From JAAYXE01 sp964391195 (GTDB taxonomy: Bacteria > Chloroflexota > Anaerolineae > Anaerolineales > UBA4823), in assembly GCA_964391195.1 (NCBI GenBank), contig CAYMLG010000005.1:62001-126000 (forward strand): a DNA stretch of 64,000 bases, read 5' to 3'. The notes below the pieces were generated by a model, which did not search any database, was not told where the DNA came from, and was given only the letters and a program-made list of their open reading frames with translations. Positions 17,484 through 24,927 of the stretch are shown one piece after another. Within the stretch, counting starts at the first letter, position 1. Each line of letters starts with the position of its first letter. Both the position numbers and the translations under genes were made by a program.

Positions 17484-19004
17484 ATGGGTAGAAATGCAGC
17501 CAATGAACCTGCGGTGTTGGCTATCTTCGGCGCCGGCGGTGATCTGACCTGGCGCAAACTTATCCCTGCCTTGTATAACGTGTTCCGGGATGGGCATCTA
17601 CCTGAACACTTCGCCGTTATCGGTTTAGATCATAAGGAGATGGATATCGAGAGTTTTCGCAATCGCCTGCGGGATGGGGTCGACCGATTCTCAAAGTATG
17701 GCAAGACGGATGATAAAACATGGGACATCTTTTCCCTCTACCTGACAGATTATCTCCTGGTAGATTTTGACGATCCGAAGGCTTACACAATTCTCAACGA
17801 TAGGCTTTCTGAATTGGATGCCACCTGGCATGGACCGGCGCAGCGGGCCTTCTACCTGGCCACGCCACCGGCGTTGGTCGAAACCATCGCCCGGCATCTG
17901 GGGAAATCTGGCCTTTCACATGACCGTGAACGAGAGCGCATCGTGGTCGAAAAGCCATTTGGTCACGACCTCGCCTCCGCAGAAAAACTGAACAAAATTC
18001 TCCTTCAAATTTTCGACGAACCCCAAATCTATCGGATCGACCATTATTTGGGGAAAGAAACGGTACAAAATATCCTGGCTTTACGCTTTGCGAATGCCCT
18101 CCTCGAGCCGGTTTGGGACCGGCGTTACATCGACCATGTCCAGATCACGGTAGCGGAACAACTTGGTGTCGAGCACCGTGGAAGTTATTATGACAAAGCC
18201 GGCGCACTGCGAGATATGGTCCAGAACCATTTGATCCAAATCCTGTGCCTGATTGCGATGGAACCCCCCGTCTCATTCGATGCGGATGAAATCCGCAACA
18301 AGAAGGTCGATGTGCTGCGCGCCATTCGCCCCATCCCCCCTCAGGAAGCGGAACGGTTTGCCGTTCGGGGCCAATACGGCGCAGGCTGGATACAAGGGGA
18401 GCATGTGCCCGCCTATCGGGACGAGCCGGGGGTGCAAGCGAACTCTTTCACCGAAACCTTCGCAGCCCTTAAGCTCTACGTGGATAATTGGCGCTGGCAG
18501 GACGTGCCTTTCTATCTCCGCACGGGCAAGCGCCTGCCGCTCACAGTTTCCCAGGCCTCCATACATTTCCGCGCCGTACCCCATCAATCCTTTCCAGCAT
18601 CGGCGGTCGTAGATTGGCAGCCCAATATCCTTTTAATCCGCATACAGCCGGAGGAGAGCATTTGGCTTCGTTTTCAGGTTAAGCGCCCGGGGCCTGACAT
18701 AAATTTGAGCACTCAAGCGCTGCGGTTCAACTACCAGGAAGCATTCCAGGTCCCCCCATCTGAAGCTTACGAAACGCTGCTTTTGGATGTGATCCTGGGA
18801 GACGCAACTCTGTTTATGCGGGCCGACCAGGTGAAAGCTGCCTGGACGGCTGTCATGCCGGTACTTGAAGGATGGCAGAACGTGCCTCCAGACGATTTTC
18901 CGAACTATCACGCAGGTGACTGGGGGCCAGAGGCCGCTGATGCTTTGATCGCTCGCGATGGGCGCAGTTGGCTAGAACCTGAAAACTGGGAAGCGCAGTC
19001 TTGA
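17484..19004 (+). CDS. zwf: Glucose-6-phosphate 1-dehydrogenase
   Basis: Oxidises glucose-6-phosphate to 6-phosphogluconolactone with NAD(P)+. 506 aa, normal length. The dinucleotide fold shows IFGAGGDLTWRKLIPALYNVF split as IFGAGGDLTWRKL then PALYNVF (the usual motif is GASGDLTxRKL), and the substrate site RIDHYLGKETVQNIL near residue 180. VEKPFGHDLASA is also conserved. AAGGAGG precedes the ATG. No 6-phosphogluconolactonase gene is adjacent, and the gnd gene before it is destroyed, so the fate of its product must be handled by genes outside the window. Confidence 0.95.
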   Translation: MGRNAANEPAVLAIFGAGGDLTWRKLIPALYNVFRDGHLPEHFAVIGLDHKEMDIESFRNRLRDGVDRFSKYGKTDDKTWDIFSLYLTDYLLVDFDDPKAYTILNDRLSELDATWHGPAQRAFYLATPPALVETIARHLGKSGLSHDRERERIVVEKPFGHDLASAEKLNKILLQIFDEPQIYRIDHYLGKETVQNILALRFANALLEPVWDRRYIDHVQITVAEQLGVEHRGSYYDKAGALRDMVQNHLIQILCLIAMEPPVSFDADEIRNKKVDVLRAIRPIPPQEAERFAVRGQYGAGWIQGEHVPAYRDEPGVQANSFTETFAALKLYVDNWRWQDVPFYLRTGKRLPLTVSQASIHFRAVPHQSFPASAVVDWQPNILLIRIQPEESIWLRFQVKRPGPDINLSTQALRFNYQEAFQVPPSEAYETLLLDVILGDATLFMRADQVKAAWTAVMPVLEGWQNVPPDDFPNYHAGDWGPEAADALIARDGRSWLEPENWEAQS

Positions 19005-19219
19005 TAAAGTTATGCTCATCAATTTCCTTAGATCTCGTTCTTCTGGCCGCGATTCTGCTGCCTTCAGGGTTGGCCATACGAGGATATTTCCTGGGGCGCC
19101 GCAGAGGATGGAACGATTTTGATCGCAGCGCCTGGCTTCTTGTCAGCCTGTTCTCAATAGCGCTGGTTAGCGTGGGGGTTTTTATTTTCTTTATCTTTTC
19201 ATACTTCGTTAGCTGCTAG
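19001..19219 (+). CDS. Possible small two-helix membrane protein
   Basis: 72 aa starting from TTG that overlaps the zwf stop (TTGA). Two hydrophobic segments are visible: LDLVLLAAILLPSGLAI and a longer C-terminal one (AWLLVSLFSIALVSVGVFI), separated by a basic, glycine-rich loop (GRRRGWNDFD). No family is recognised. The unusual start codon and lack of an independent ribosome site make it uncertain. Confidence 0.35.
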   Translation: MIKLCSSISLDLVLLAAILLPSGLAIRGYFLGRRRGWNDFDRSAWLLVSLFSIALVSVGVFIFFIFSYFVSC

Positions 19220-19236
19220 GCAACCCACTGAGTAGA

Positions 19237-19251
19237 CTTAAGGTTTTCTTA
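19237..19251 (+). promoter_or_regulatory. CTTA direct repeat pair, 11-bp spacing, upstream of nuo
   Basis: CTTA at 19237 and 19248, exactly 11 bp apart (CTTAAGGTTTTCTTAGGGT), with a weaker CATA at 19270, three turns from the first. This is the arrangement expected for an OmpR/PhoB-type operator. It lies about 200 bp before the first gene of the nuo operon. Confidence 0.4.
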
Positions 19252-19449
19252 GGGTGACGATTACCTTCACATAAGGACTTTTCCAATAGAAAGCGCTATG
19301 GTGGTTAATAAAAGGAACCGATGAGGAAAGTTCACTCTAGGGTTGATGTATCTTGCGTGGATGGGTTTTGCGGACGTCCTGATTGAACCCAAAAGCGGTA
19401 ACCTGAACTCTTGATCGGGTTCTCCAGGAAGGAGTAATCAAGTAATACG

Positions 19450-19911
19450 ATGAAAGACAACAAATTTGGGCATGACTATATTCGATCCGAGGATCAGGCA
19501 ATTGAAATTCTGGATGATCCACTTGAGCCCCAATTTCTTCGAGAGGAAGCTGTCCGTTACCTATCACTCAGACCCACCGAGCGAGCGATCAATAAATTGG
19601 TTTGGGCTCTTCAGGACGACGACTTCGGCGTGCGCTGGGAAGCCTCGATATGCCTGGCGTCTCTTGGCTCGAGGGCGCTGCCGGAATTACTAAAAGCTCT
19701 GGTGGACCCGAAGCGAGTCGGCGATTCTCGTTTACGAGCAGGGGCATACCGCATGTTACACCACTCCAAAAGCCAGGAATTTCCGGTCTCAATCCAAAAA
19801 CTGTTATTGGCGTTGAAGGGGCCTGGGGCTGATATCGTCACTTTAGAAGAGGCTGGCAAGTTATTACTGCAGCTCGAAAAAATTCAGCGGGATCAGAAGT
19901 ATATGGGATAA
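19450..19911 (+). CDS. HEAT-repeat protein leading the nuo operon
   Basis: 153 aa, soluble. Repeated amphipathic helix pairs are visible: LREEAVRYLSLRPTERAINKL, split as LREEAVRYLSL and RAINKLVWALQDDD, then VRWEASICLASLGSRALPEL and LRAGAYRMLHHS. This is the HEAT/PBS-lyase type of scaffold used for protein contacts. AAGGAG lies upstream of the ATG and the stop is eight bases before nuoA, so it is almost certainly in the operon. It might be an accessory or assembly factor of complex I; that is inference from position only. Confidence 0.7.
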   Translation: MKDNKFGHDYIRSEDQAIEILDDPLEPQFLREEAVRYLSLRPTERAINKLVWALQDDDFGVRWEASICLASLGSRALPELLKALVDPKRVGDSRLRAGAYRMLHHSKSQEFPVSIQKLLLALKGPGADIVTLEEAGKLLLQLEKIQRDQKYMG

Positions 19912-19919
19912 GGTGATCC

Positions 19920-20387
19920 ATGTTAGCAACAATCTGGATGCTGGTGATCTATTTTTTCGCAGTGATACTCCTAGTAACCGCTATGCTGGGGGGCTCATTT
20001 TTCCTGGGCCAACGGCACCATAACCGGGGGATGGACGAGCCTTACGAGTCGGGGATTGTTTCGACGGGCGACGCGCGCATACGTTTTGACGTCAAGTTTT
20101 ACCTGAATGCGATGTTCTTCGTCATCTTCGACCTGGAAGCCATTTTTATCTTTAGCTGGGCGGTAGCTCTGCGCCAGGTGGGCTGGGCCGGCTTTGTGGA
20201 GGTGTTGATCTTTATTGGTGTTCTGTTCGCCGCGTTGATCTACCTGTGGAAGTCAGGGGCGCTTGACTGGGAGACGCCTAGAGAGAAGCGGGACTTGCTC
20301 CGCAGGTCTAGGATGCTCGAAGCCTCAATGCAACCAGAGATTGGTGAGTTGGAGAGGATAGATTTGGAGGGAGTGAACGGGTCATGA
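19920..20387 (+). CDS. nuoA: NADH-quinone oxidoreductase subunit A
   Basis: Small membrane subunit of complex I. 155 aa with three transmembrane helices; conserved RHHNRGMDEPYESGI (the Glu-Cys loop region, with Ser here in place of the usual Cys), and FYLNAMFFVIFDLEAIFIF in helix 2. AAGGTGATC precedes the ATG. Longer than the usual 120-130 aa by a hydrophilic C-terminal tail of about 30 residues. The stop overlaps nuoB by 4 bp. Confidence 0.95.
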   Translation: MLATIWMLVIYFFAVILLVTAMLGGSFFLGQRHHNRGMDEPYESGIVSTGDARIRFDVKFYLNAMFFVIFDLEAIFIFSWAVALRQVGWAGFVEVLIFIGVLFAALIYLWKSGALDWETPREKRDLLRRSRMLEASMQPEIGELERIDLEGVNGS

Positions 20388-21022
20388 AATGGTCGCTTAG
20401 CAACCCCCATGAAGATCCAGGGCAGAGGCCTGATGATAGCACGCTGGAACAGGCGATGCGCAAGAACGTGATACTCTCCCGCCTGGAGGACCTGCTGGCC
20501 TGGGGACGAAAGAATTCCACCTGGCCTTTCAACTTCGGCCTGTCTTGCTGTTATGTAGAGATGGCGACCAGCATCACGAGCAAGTACGATATTTCCCGGT
20601 TTGGCTCCGAGGTGATCCGGGGGACACCGCGAGAAGCAGACCTGATGGTGGTCGCCGGGACGGTATTCATCAAGATAGCCCCTGTCATCCAGCGGCTTTA
20701 CGAGCAGATGATGGAGCCCCGCTGGGTGATCTCGATGGGATCGTGCGCCAATTCTGGGGGAATGTATGACATCTACAGTGTCGTTCAGGGAGTGGACAAA
20801 TTCCTGCCGGTAGATGTTTATGTCCCGGGCTGCCCACCACGCCCGGACGCCTTCATGCAAGGGCTGATCTTATTACAGCAGGCCATAGGCAAAGAGCGAC
20901 GCCCGCTGAGCTGGGTGATTGGCCCGCAAGACGTGGCCCGCCCCCCCATGCCATCCTTACGGGACCTGAAGCGTCCCGAGCGGCAGACAGCCACTGTGCT
21001 TCGCACTCCGGATGAGGTTTGA
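20384..21022 (+). CDS. nuoB: NADH-quinone oxidoreductase subunit B
   Basis: Peripheral-arm subunit holding the terminal iron-sulfur cluster N2 next to the quinone site. 212 aa. Ligand motifs are visible: tandem cysteines in GLSCCYVEM, GSCANSGG and VPGCPPRPDAF. The N-terminus before the core carries about 40 extra hydrophilic residues. ATGA overlap with nuoA indicates translational coupling. Confidence 0.96.
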   Translation: MKWSLSNPHEDPGQRPDDSTLEQAMRKNVILSRLEDLLAWGRKNSTWPFNFGLSCCYVEMATSITSKYDISRFGSEVIRGTPREADLMVVAGTVFIKIAPVIQRLYEQMMEPRWVISMGSCANSGGMYDIYSVVQGVDKFLPVDVYVPGCPPRPDAFMQGLILLQQAIGKERRPLSWVIGPQDVARPPMPSLRDLKRPERQTATVLRTPDEV

Positions 21023-21033
21023 TATGCAGAGAA

Positions 21034-21351
21034 ATGAAAATGAAAGAATCTAGAAAGCTTGCATCTATGCTGCTGGTGAGGTGGGGTGTGCTGTTTCTAA
21101 TCCTGATATTCGCAGCGCTGGCCATAGTGCCGGCCATTGCGTCATCGCAAGGTTCGATCGATACGAGCCCAAATAGCCACAACGAACAGAATCCTCCGTC
21201 GAATATGACCATCATCGCGCTGCCGGCAGCCCTGTGTTTGGCCTTTTCCAGGTCTGGGGGTATTTTCATGCCTTCAAACCGTCATTCCGGGAGCTCAACT
21301 GTAGAAAGCTGGAATAAAGGCCAAATTCGATGCCCCACTGGTTGTGGATGA
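21034..21351 (+). CDS. Small putative secreted or membrane protein between nuoB and nuoCD
   Basis: About 105 aa from ATG 21034 (ATG 21040 is an alternative). Basic start MKMKESRKLASM, then one hydrophobic stretch (WGVLFLILIFAALAIVPAIA) that looks like a signal peptide with a possible cleavage at AIASSQ, followed by a polar tail. I recognise no family. nuoB and nuoC are usually adjacent, so a 320-bp insertion here is odd. It may be a real small gene or a non-coding insertion; ribosome site is poor. Confidence 0.35.
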   Translation: MKMKESRKLASMLLVRWGVLFLILIFAALAIVPAIASSQGSIDTSPNSHNEQNPPSNMTIIALPAALCLAFSRSGGIFMPSNRHSGSSTVESWNKGQIRCPTGCG

Positions 21352-21370
21352 TAACAGGCAGGTAAAGCCA

Positions 21371-23119
21371 ATGGATGAACGACCCAGCCTCCTCTTCGAA
21401 CTACAGAGCAAGTTCGGCCAGGAGACCCTCATACCACAGGCGACTTGTGATGAAGTACTCACCTTATGGGCGCCTGAGAACAGGGTGAAGGAAATTTTGC
21501 GTTATCTGAAGGACGAAGTGGACAGGCCCTTCCAAACCCTGTATGACCTCACCGCGATCGACGAGCGAGAACGGATCAACCGGCAGGGACAGCCGGAGGG
21601 TGATTTCACCCTGGTCTATCATCTCCTCTCCTATGGACGCAATGAAGATGTGCGCATTAAGCTGGCCTTGAAGGGCGAGACACCGGCAGCGCGCAGCATC
21701 GTCGATCTCTGGTCTTCAGCGAACTGGTATGAGCGCGAAGTGTGGGACATGTTTGGGATCACTTTTACCGGTCACCCACACCTGAGGCGAATATTGATGC
21801 CGAACACCTGGGAAGGACATCCCTTACGCAAAGATCACCCTGCCAGAGCAACCGAGATGGAGCCCTATCGCCTGCCGCAGGAAAAAGAGATTTCCGAGCA
21901 AAGATCACTCCAGTTCAACCCGGAGGATTGGGGGATGAAGCGCCACAGCGAAGTCTCGGACTATATGTTCTTGAACCTGGGCCCGCAGCATCCCGGCACC
22001 CACGGTCTGCTGCGTATCGTACTCGAGCTAGATGGCGAAGAGATCATCGACGCGGTACCCGAAATCGGCTTCCACCATCGCGGCGCTGAAAAGATGGGCG
22101 AGCGCCAATCCTGGCACACCTATATCCCCTATACAGACCGCATCGACTATCTAGGGGGTGTGATGAACAACCTCCCCTACGTCATGGCGGTTGAGAAACT
22201 GGCCGGCATCCAGGTTCCTGATCGGGCGAAGGTGATCCGGATCATGCTGGTGGAACTATTCCGCATCGCCAGCCACCTGGTGTGGTATGGCACCTTTGCC
22301 CAGGATCTTGGGGCGCTGTCGCCGGTTTTCTATATGTTCACCGACCGGGAGCGGTTGTTCGACATTATTGGAGCAATCTGCGGGGCGCGCATGCACCCCA
22401 ACTGGTTCCGCATTGGCGGCGTAGCCCAGGATTTACCGAATGGATGGGACCGGCTGGTCCGAGATTTCCTCGATTACCTGCCGCCCCGGTTGGCAGAGTA
22501 CGACCGGTTAGTGATGCAGAACCGTATCTTCAAAGCGCGCACACAGGGCATCGGCGTCTATTCGCTCGATGAGGCGATTGAATGGGGTGTGACCGGCCCC
22601 AACCTGCGCGCCTGTGGCCTGGAATGGGACTGGCGCAAGAAGCGACCTTATTCCGCATACGATCAATTCGAATTCGACATCCCCACCGCTATCCACGGAG
22701 ATTGCTATGATCGGGCGCTGGTACGGGTGGAAGAGATGCGCCAGAGCCTGAGGATCATCCGGCAATGCGTGGAGCAAATGCCTCCCGGCCCATACAAATC
22801 TGAACATCCCCTGACCACACCCCCACGAAAAGAGCGCACCATGCACGATATCGAAACGCTGATCCACCATTTTCTGGGGGTGAGCTGGGGACCAGTCATC
22901 CCGCCGGGAGAAGCGCTGGCCAGCGTGGAAGCCACCAAAGGCAACAACGGTTACTACCTGATCAGCGATGGGAACACGATTCCTTACCGGGTGCGTATCC
23001 GAACCCCATCCTTCGCCCACCTGCAGACGATCCCGTTGATCAGCCGTGGCTATATGATCCCCGACCTGCTGGCTACGCTGGGCAGCCTGGATTATGTTCT
23101 GGCCGACGTGGACCGCTGA
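21371..23119 (+). CDS. nuoCD: Fused NADH-quinone oxidoreductase subunit C/D
   Basis: Single polypeptide of 582 aa joining the 30-kDa (NuoC, about 1-185) and 49-kDa (NuoD, about 200-582) subunits. NuoC part: NWYEREVWDMFGITFTGHP and HPLRKDHP. NuoD part: FLNLGPQHPGTHGLLRIVL, EIGFHHRGAEKMGE and the quinone-site region. It lines the quinone cavity together with NuoB. I chose ATG 21371 with AGGTAA upstream; GTG at 21344 is possible. The fusion is well known in enterobacteria and some other lineages. Confidence 0.94.
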   Translation: MDERPSLLFELQSKFGQETLIPQATCDEVLTLWAPENRVKEILRYLKDEVDRPFQTLYDLTAIDERERINRQGQPEGDFTLVYHLLSYGRNEDVRIKLALKGETPAARSIVDLWSSANWYEREVWDMFGITFTGHPHLRRILMPNTWEGHPLRKDHPARATEMEPYRLPQEKEISEQRSLQFNPEDWGMKRHSEVSDYMFLNLGPQHPGTHGLLRIVLELDGEEIIDAVPEIGFHHRGAEKMGERQSWHTYIPYTDRIDYLGGVMNNLPYVMAVEKLAGIQVPDRAKVIRIMLVELFRIASHLVWYGTFAQDLGALSPVFYMFTDRERLFDIIGAICGARMHPNWFRIGGVAQDLPNGWDRLVRDFLDYLPPRLAEYDRLVMQNRIFKARTQGIGVYSLDEAIEWGVTGPNLRACGLEWDWRKKRPYSAYDQFEFDIPTAIHGDCYDRALVRVEEMRQSLRIIRQCVEQMPPGPYKSEHPLTTPPRKERTMHDIETLIHHFLGVSWGPVIPPGEALASVEATKGNNGYYLISDGNTIPYRVRIRTPSFAHLQTIPLISRGYMIPDLLATLGSLDYVLADVDR

Positions 23120-23173
23120 CCGGTGTTTGCGCCAGAAGGAGTTATCGACCTCAGTGGCAGAAAGAGAAGAATA

Positions 23174-23665
23174 ATGTTGAGCAAAGAGGAAATCCAAGAG
23201 ATTGAGGCAGAGGCTTCCCATTATCCTGAAAAACGTGCAGCCTGCATCACCGCTTTGAAAACTGTGCAGGCGCACCGAGGCTGGGTCTCGGACGAGGCCA
23301 TTCAAGATATCGCCGCATTTCTGGAGATGACTCCGGACGAACTGGACGGCGTGGCAACCTTTTACAACCTGATCTACCGGGAGCCGGTTGGGGAACATGT
23401 GATTTTGTTGTGCAACAGTGTAACTTGCTGGATACTGGGTTACGACAGTCTACGCGAGCACCTGCAAGAGAGCATCGGCGCCGCCCCGGGCCAGACCACC
23501 CCGGATGGCCAATTTACCGTGCTGCCCATCGCCTGCCTGGGGACATGTGACCACGCCCCGGCAATCATGGTAGACGACCAGCTTTTCCAGGATATGGACC
23601 CGCAGAAGCTCGACGAGCTGCTAAGGGATTATTCATCGGAGCAAGCCGAATGGAAAAACCGCTGA
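23174..23665 (+). CDS. nuoE: NADH-quinone oxidoreductase subunit E
   Basis: 24-kDa thioredoxin-like subunit with a [2Fe-2S] cluster. 163 aa. Cluster ligands CNSVTC and CLGTC are present at normal spacing; FYNLIYREPVGEH and the helical N-terminus (YPEKRAACITALKTVQAHRG) are typical. The ATG at 23174 is preferred over the upstream ATG-like start at 23123, which would add non-conserved residues. Its end overlaps nuoF by 16 bp. Confidence 0.93.
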   Translation: MLSKEEIQEIEAEASHYPEKRAACITALKTVQAHRGWVSDEAIQDIAAFLEMTPDELDGVATFYNLIYREPVGEHVILLCNSVTCWILGYDSLREHLQESIGAAPGQTTPDGQFTVLPIACLGTCDHAPAIMVDDQLFQDMDPQKLDELLRDYSSEQAEWKNR

Positions 23666-24924
23666 CCAGAAACATCCGTCCTGGTGAAGAGCCGCCAGAC
23701 CTGAGGGAATACGAAAGGGATGGAGGGTACCAGGCTCTGCGCACCGCGCTGGGAAGGATGACGCCCGAAGAGATCACCCAGGCTGTCAAAGACTCGAATC
23801 TGAGGGGGCGCGGCGGGGCCGGCTTTCCTACAGGCATGAAATGGGGCTTTATGCCCAAGACCGACGCCAGCGCTCATCCAAGATACCTGATCGCCAACGC
23901 TGACGAGATGGAGCCCGCAACCTTCAAAGACCGGTTACTGATGGAGGGTAACCCCCACCAACTGATCGAGGGTATTCTCGTCAGCGCCTACGCTATTCAG
24001 GCCGATGTGGCTTATATCTTCCTGCGTTGGGCGTACCAAGAGGCAGGGCGGAGGCTGAGCACAGCGATCGCCGAAGCATACGAGCGGGGATATCTGGGGA
24101 AAAACATCATGGGGTCGGGCTGGAGCCTGGATGTGCAATTGCACTACAGCGCCGGGCGCTATATCTGCGGGGAGGAGACCGCCCTCCTGAACTCTCTGGA
24201 AGGCAAGCGCGCCATCCCGCGCGCCAAGCCGCCCTTCCCCCCGGTAGCCGGCCTGTGGGGTAAGCCTACGACAGTGAACAACGTGGAGACGCTCTGCAAT
24301 GTTCCGCATATCATCAACCGCGGTGCAGCCTGGTTCAGAGATTTAAGCCACACCCGAGATGGCGGGACCAAAATCTACGGGGTGAGCGGAAGGGTGAGGC
24401 AGCCAGGCGCCTGGGAGCTGCCGATGGGCACGACGATCCGGGAACTGCTGGAAGAGCACGCCGGAGGGATGCGCCCCGGCTACCGTTTTCGGGGTGTAAT
24501 CCCGGGCGGTGGATCCACCGACTTCCTGGTAGAAGAGCACATGGATGTGAAAATGGATTTCAACGAGATGCAGAAAGCAGGCAGCCGCCTGGGCACCGGG
24601 ACGATGGTCATACTCGACGACCAAACCTGCCCCGTAGGGCTGCTGTACAACCTGGAAAGTTTCTTCGCTCGGGAATCTTGCGGCTGGTGCACACCCTGCC
24701 GGGAGGGCCTTCCCTGGACGGCGCAGATCCTGAAAGCCGTAGAGGAGGGCGATGGGCGACCTGGAGATCTGGAGATGTTGGAGAAACACACCCGATTGTT
24801 AGGACCCGGCCACACATTCTGTGCCCTGGCGCCCGGGGCGATGGAACCGCTTCAAAGCGCTCTCAAGTATTTTCGGGATGATTTCGAACGACATATTCGC
24901 GATCACCGCTGTCCCTGGAAGTGA
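23650..24924 (+). CDS. nuoF: NADH-quinone oxidoreductase subunit F
   Basis: 51-kDa subunit binding NADH, FMN and cluster N3; entry point of electrons. 424 aa. FMN/NADH motif GRGGAGFPTGMKWGFM near residues 55-70, YICGEETALLNSLEGKR, and the [4Fe-4S] ligands ESCGWCTPCREG with a fourth cysteine in GHTFCALAPGA. The start codon lies inside the end of nuoE, which suggests coupling. Confidence 0.96.
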   Translation: MEKPLTRNIRPGEEPPDLREYERDGGYQALRTALGRMTPEEITQAVKDSNLRGRGGAGFPTGMKWGFMPKTDASAHPRYLIANADEMEPATFKDRLLMEGNPHQLIEGILVSAYAIQADVAYIFLRWAYQEAGRRLSTAIAEAYERGYLGKNIMGSGWSLDVQLHYSAGRYICGEETALLNSLEGKRAIPRAKPPFPPVAGLWGKPTTVNNVETLCNVPHIINRGAAWFRDLSHTRDGGTKIYGVSGRVRQPGAWELPMGTTIRELLEEHAGGMRPGYRFRGVIPGGGSTDFLVEEHMDVKMDFNEMQKAGSRLGTGTMVILDDQTCPVGLLYNLESFFARESCGWCTPCREGLPWTAQILKAVEEGDGRPGDLEMLEKHTRLLGPGHTFCALAPGAMEPLQSALKYFRDDFERHIRDHRCPWK

Positions 24925-24927
24925 ATC

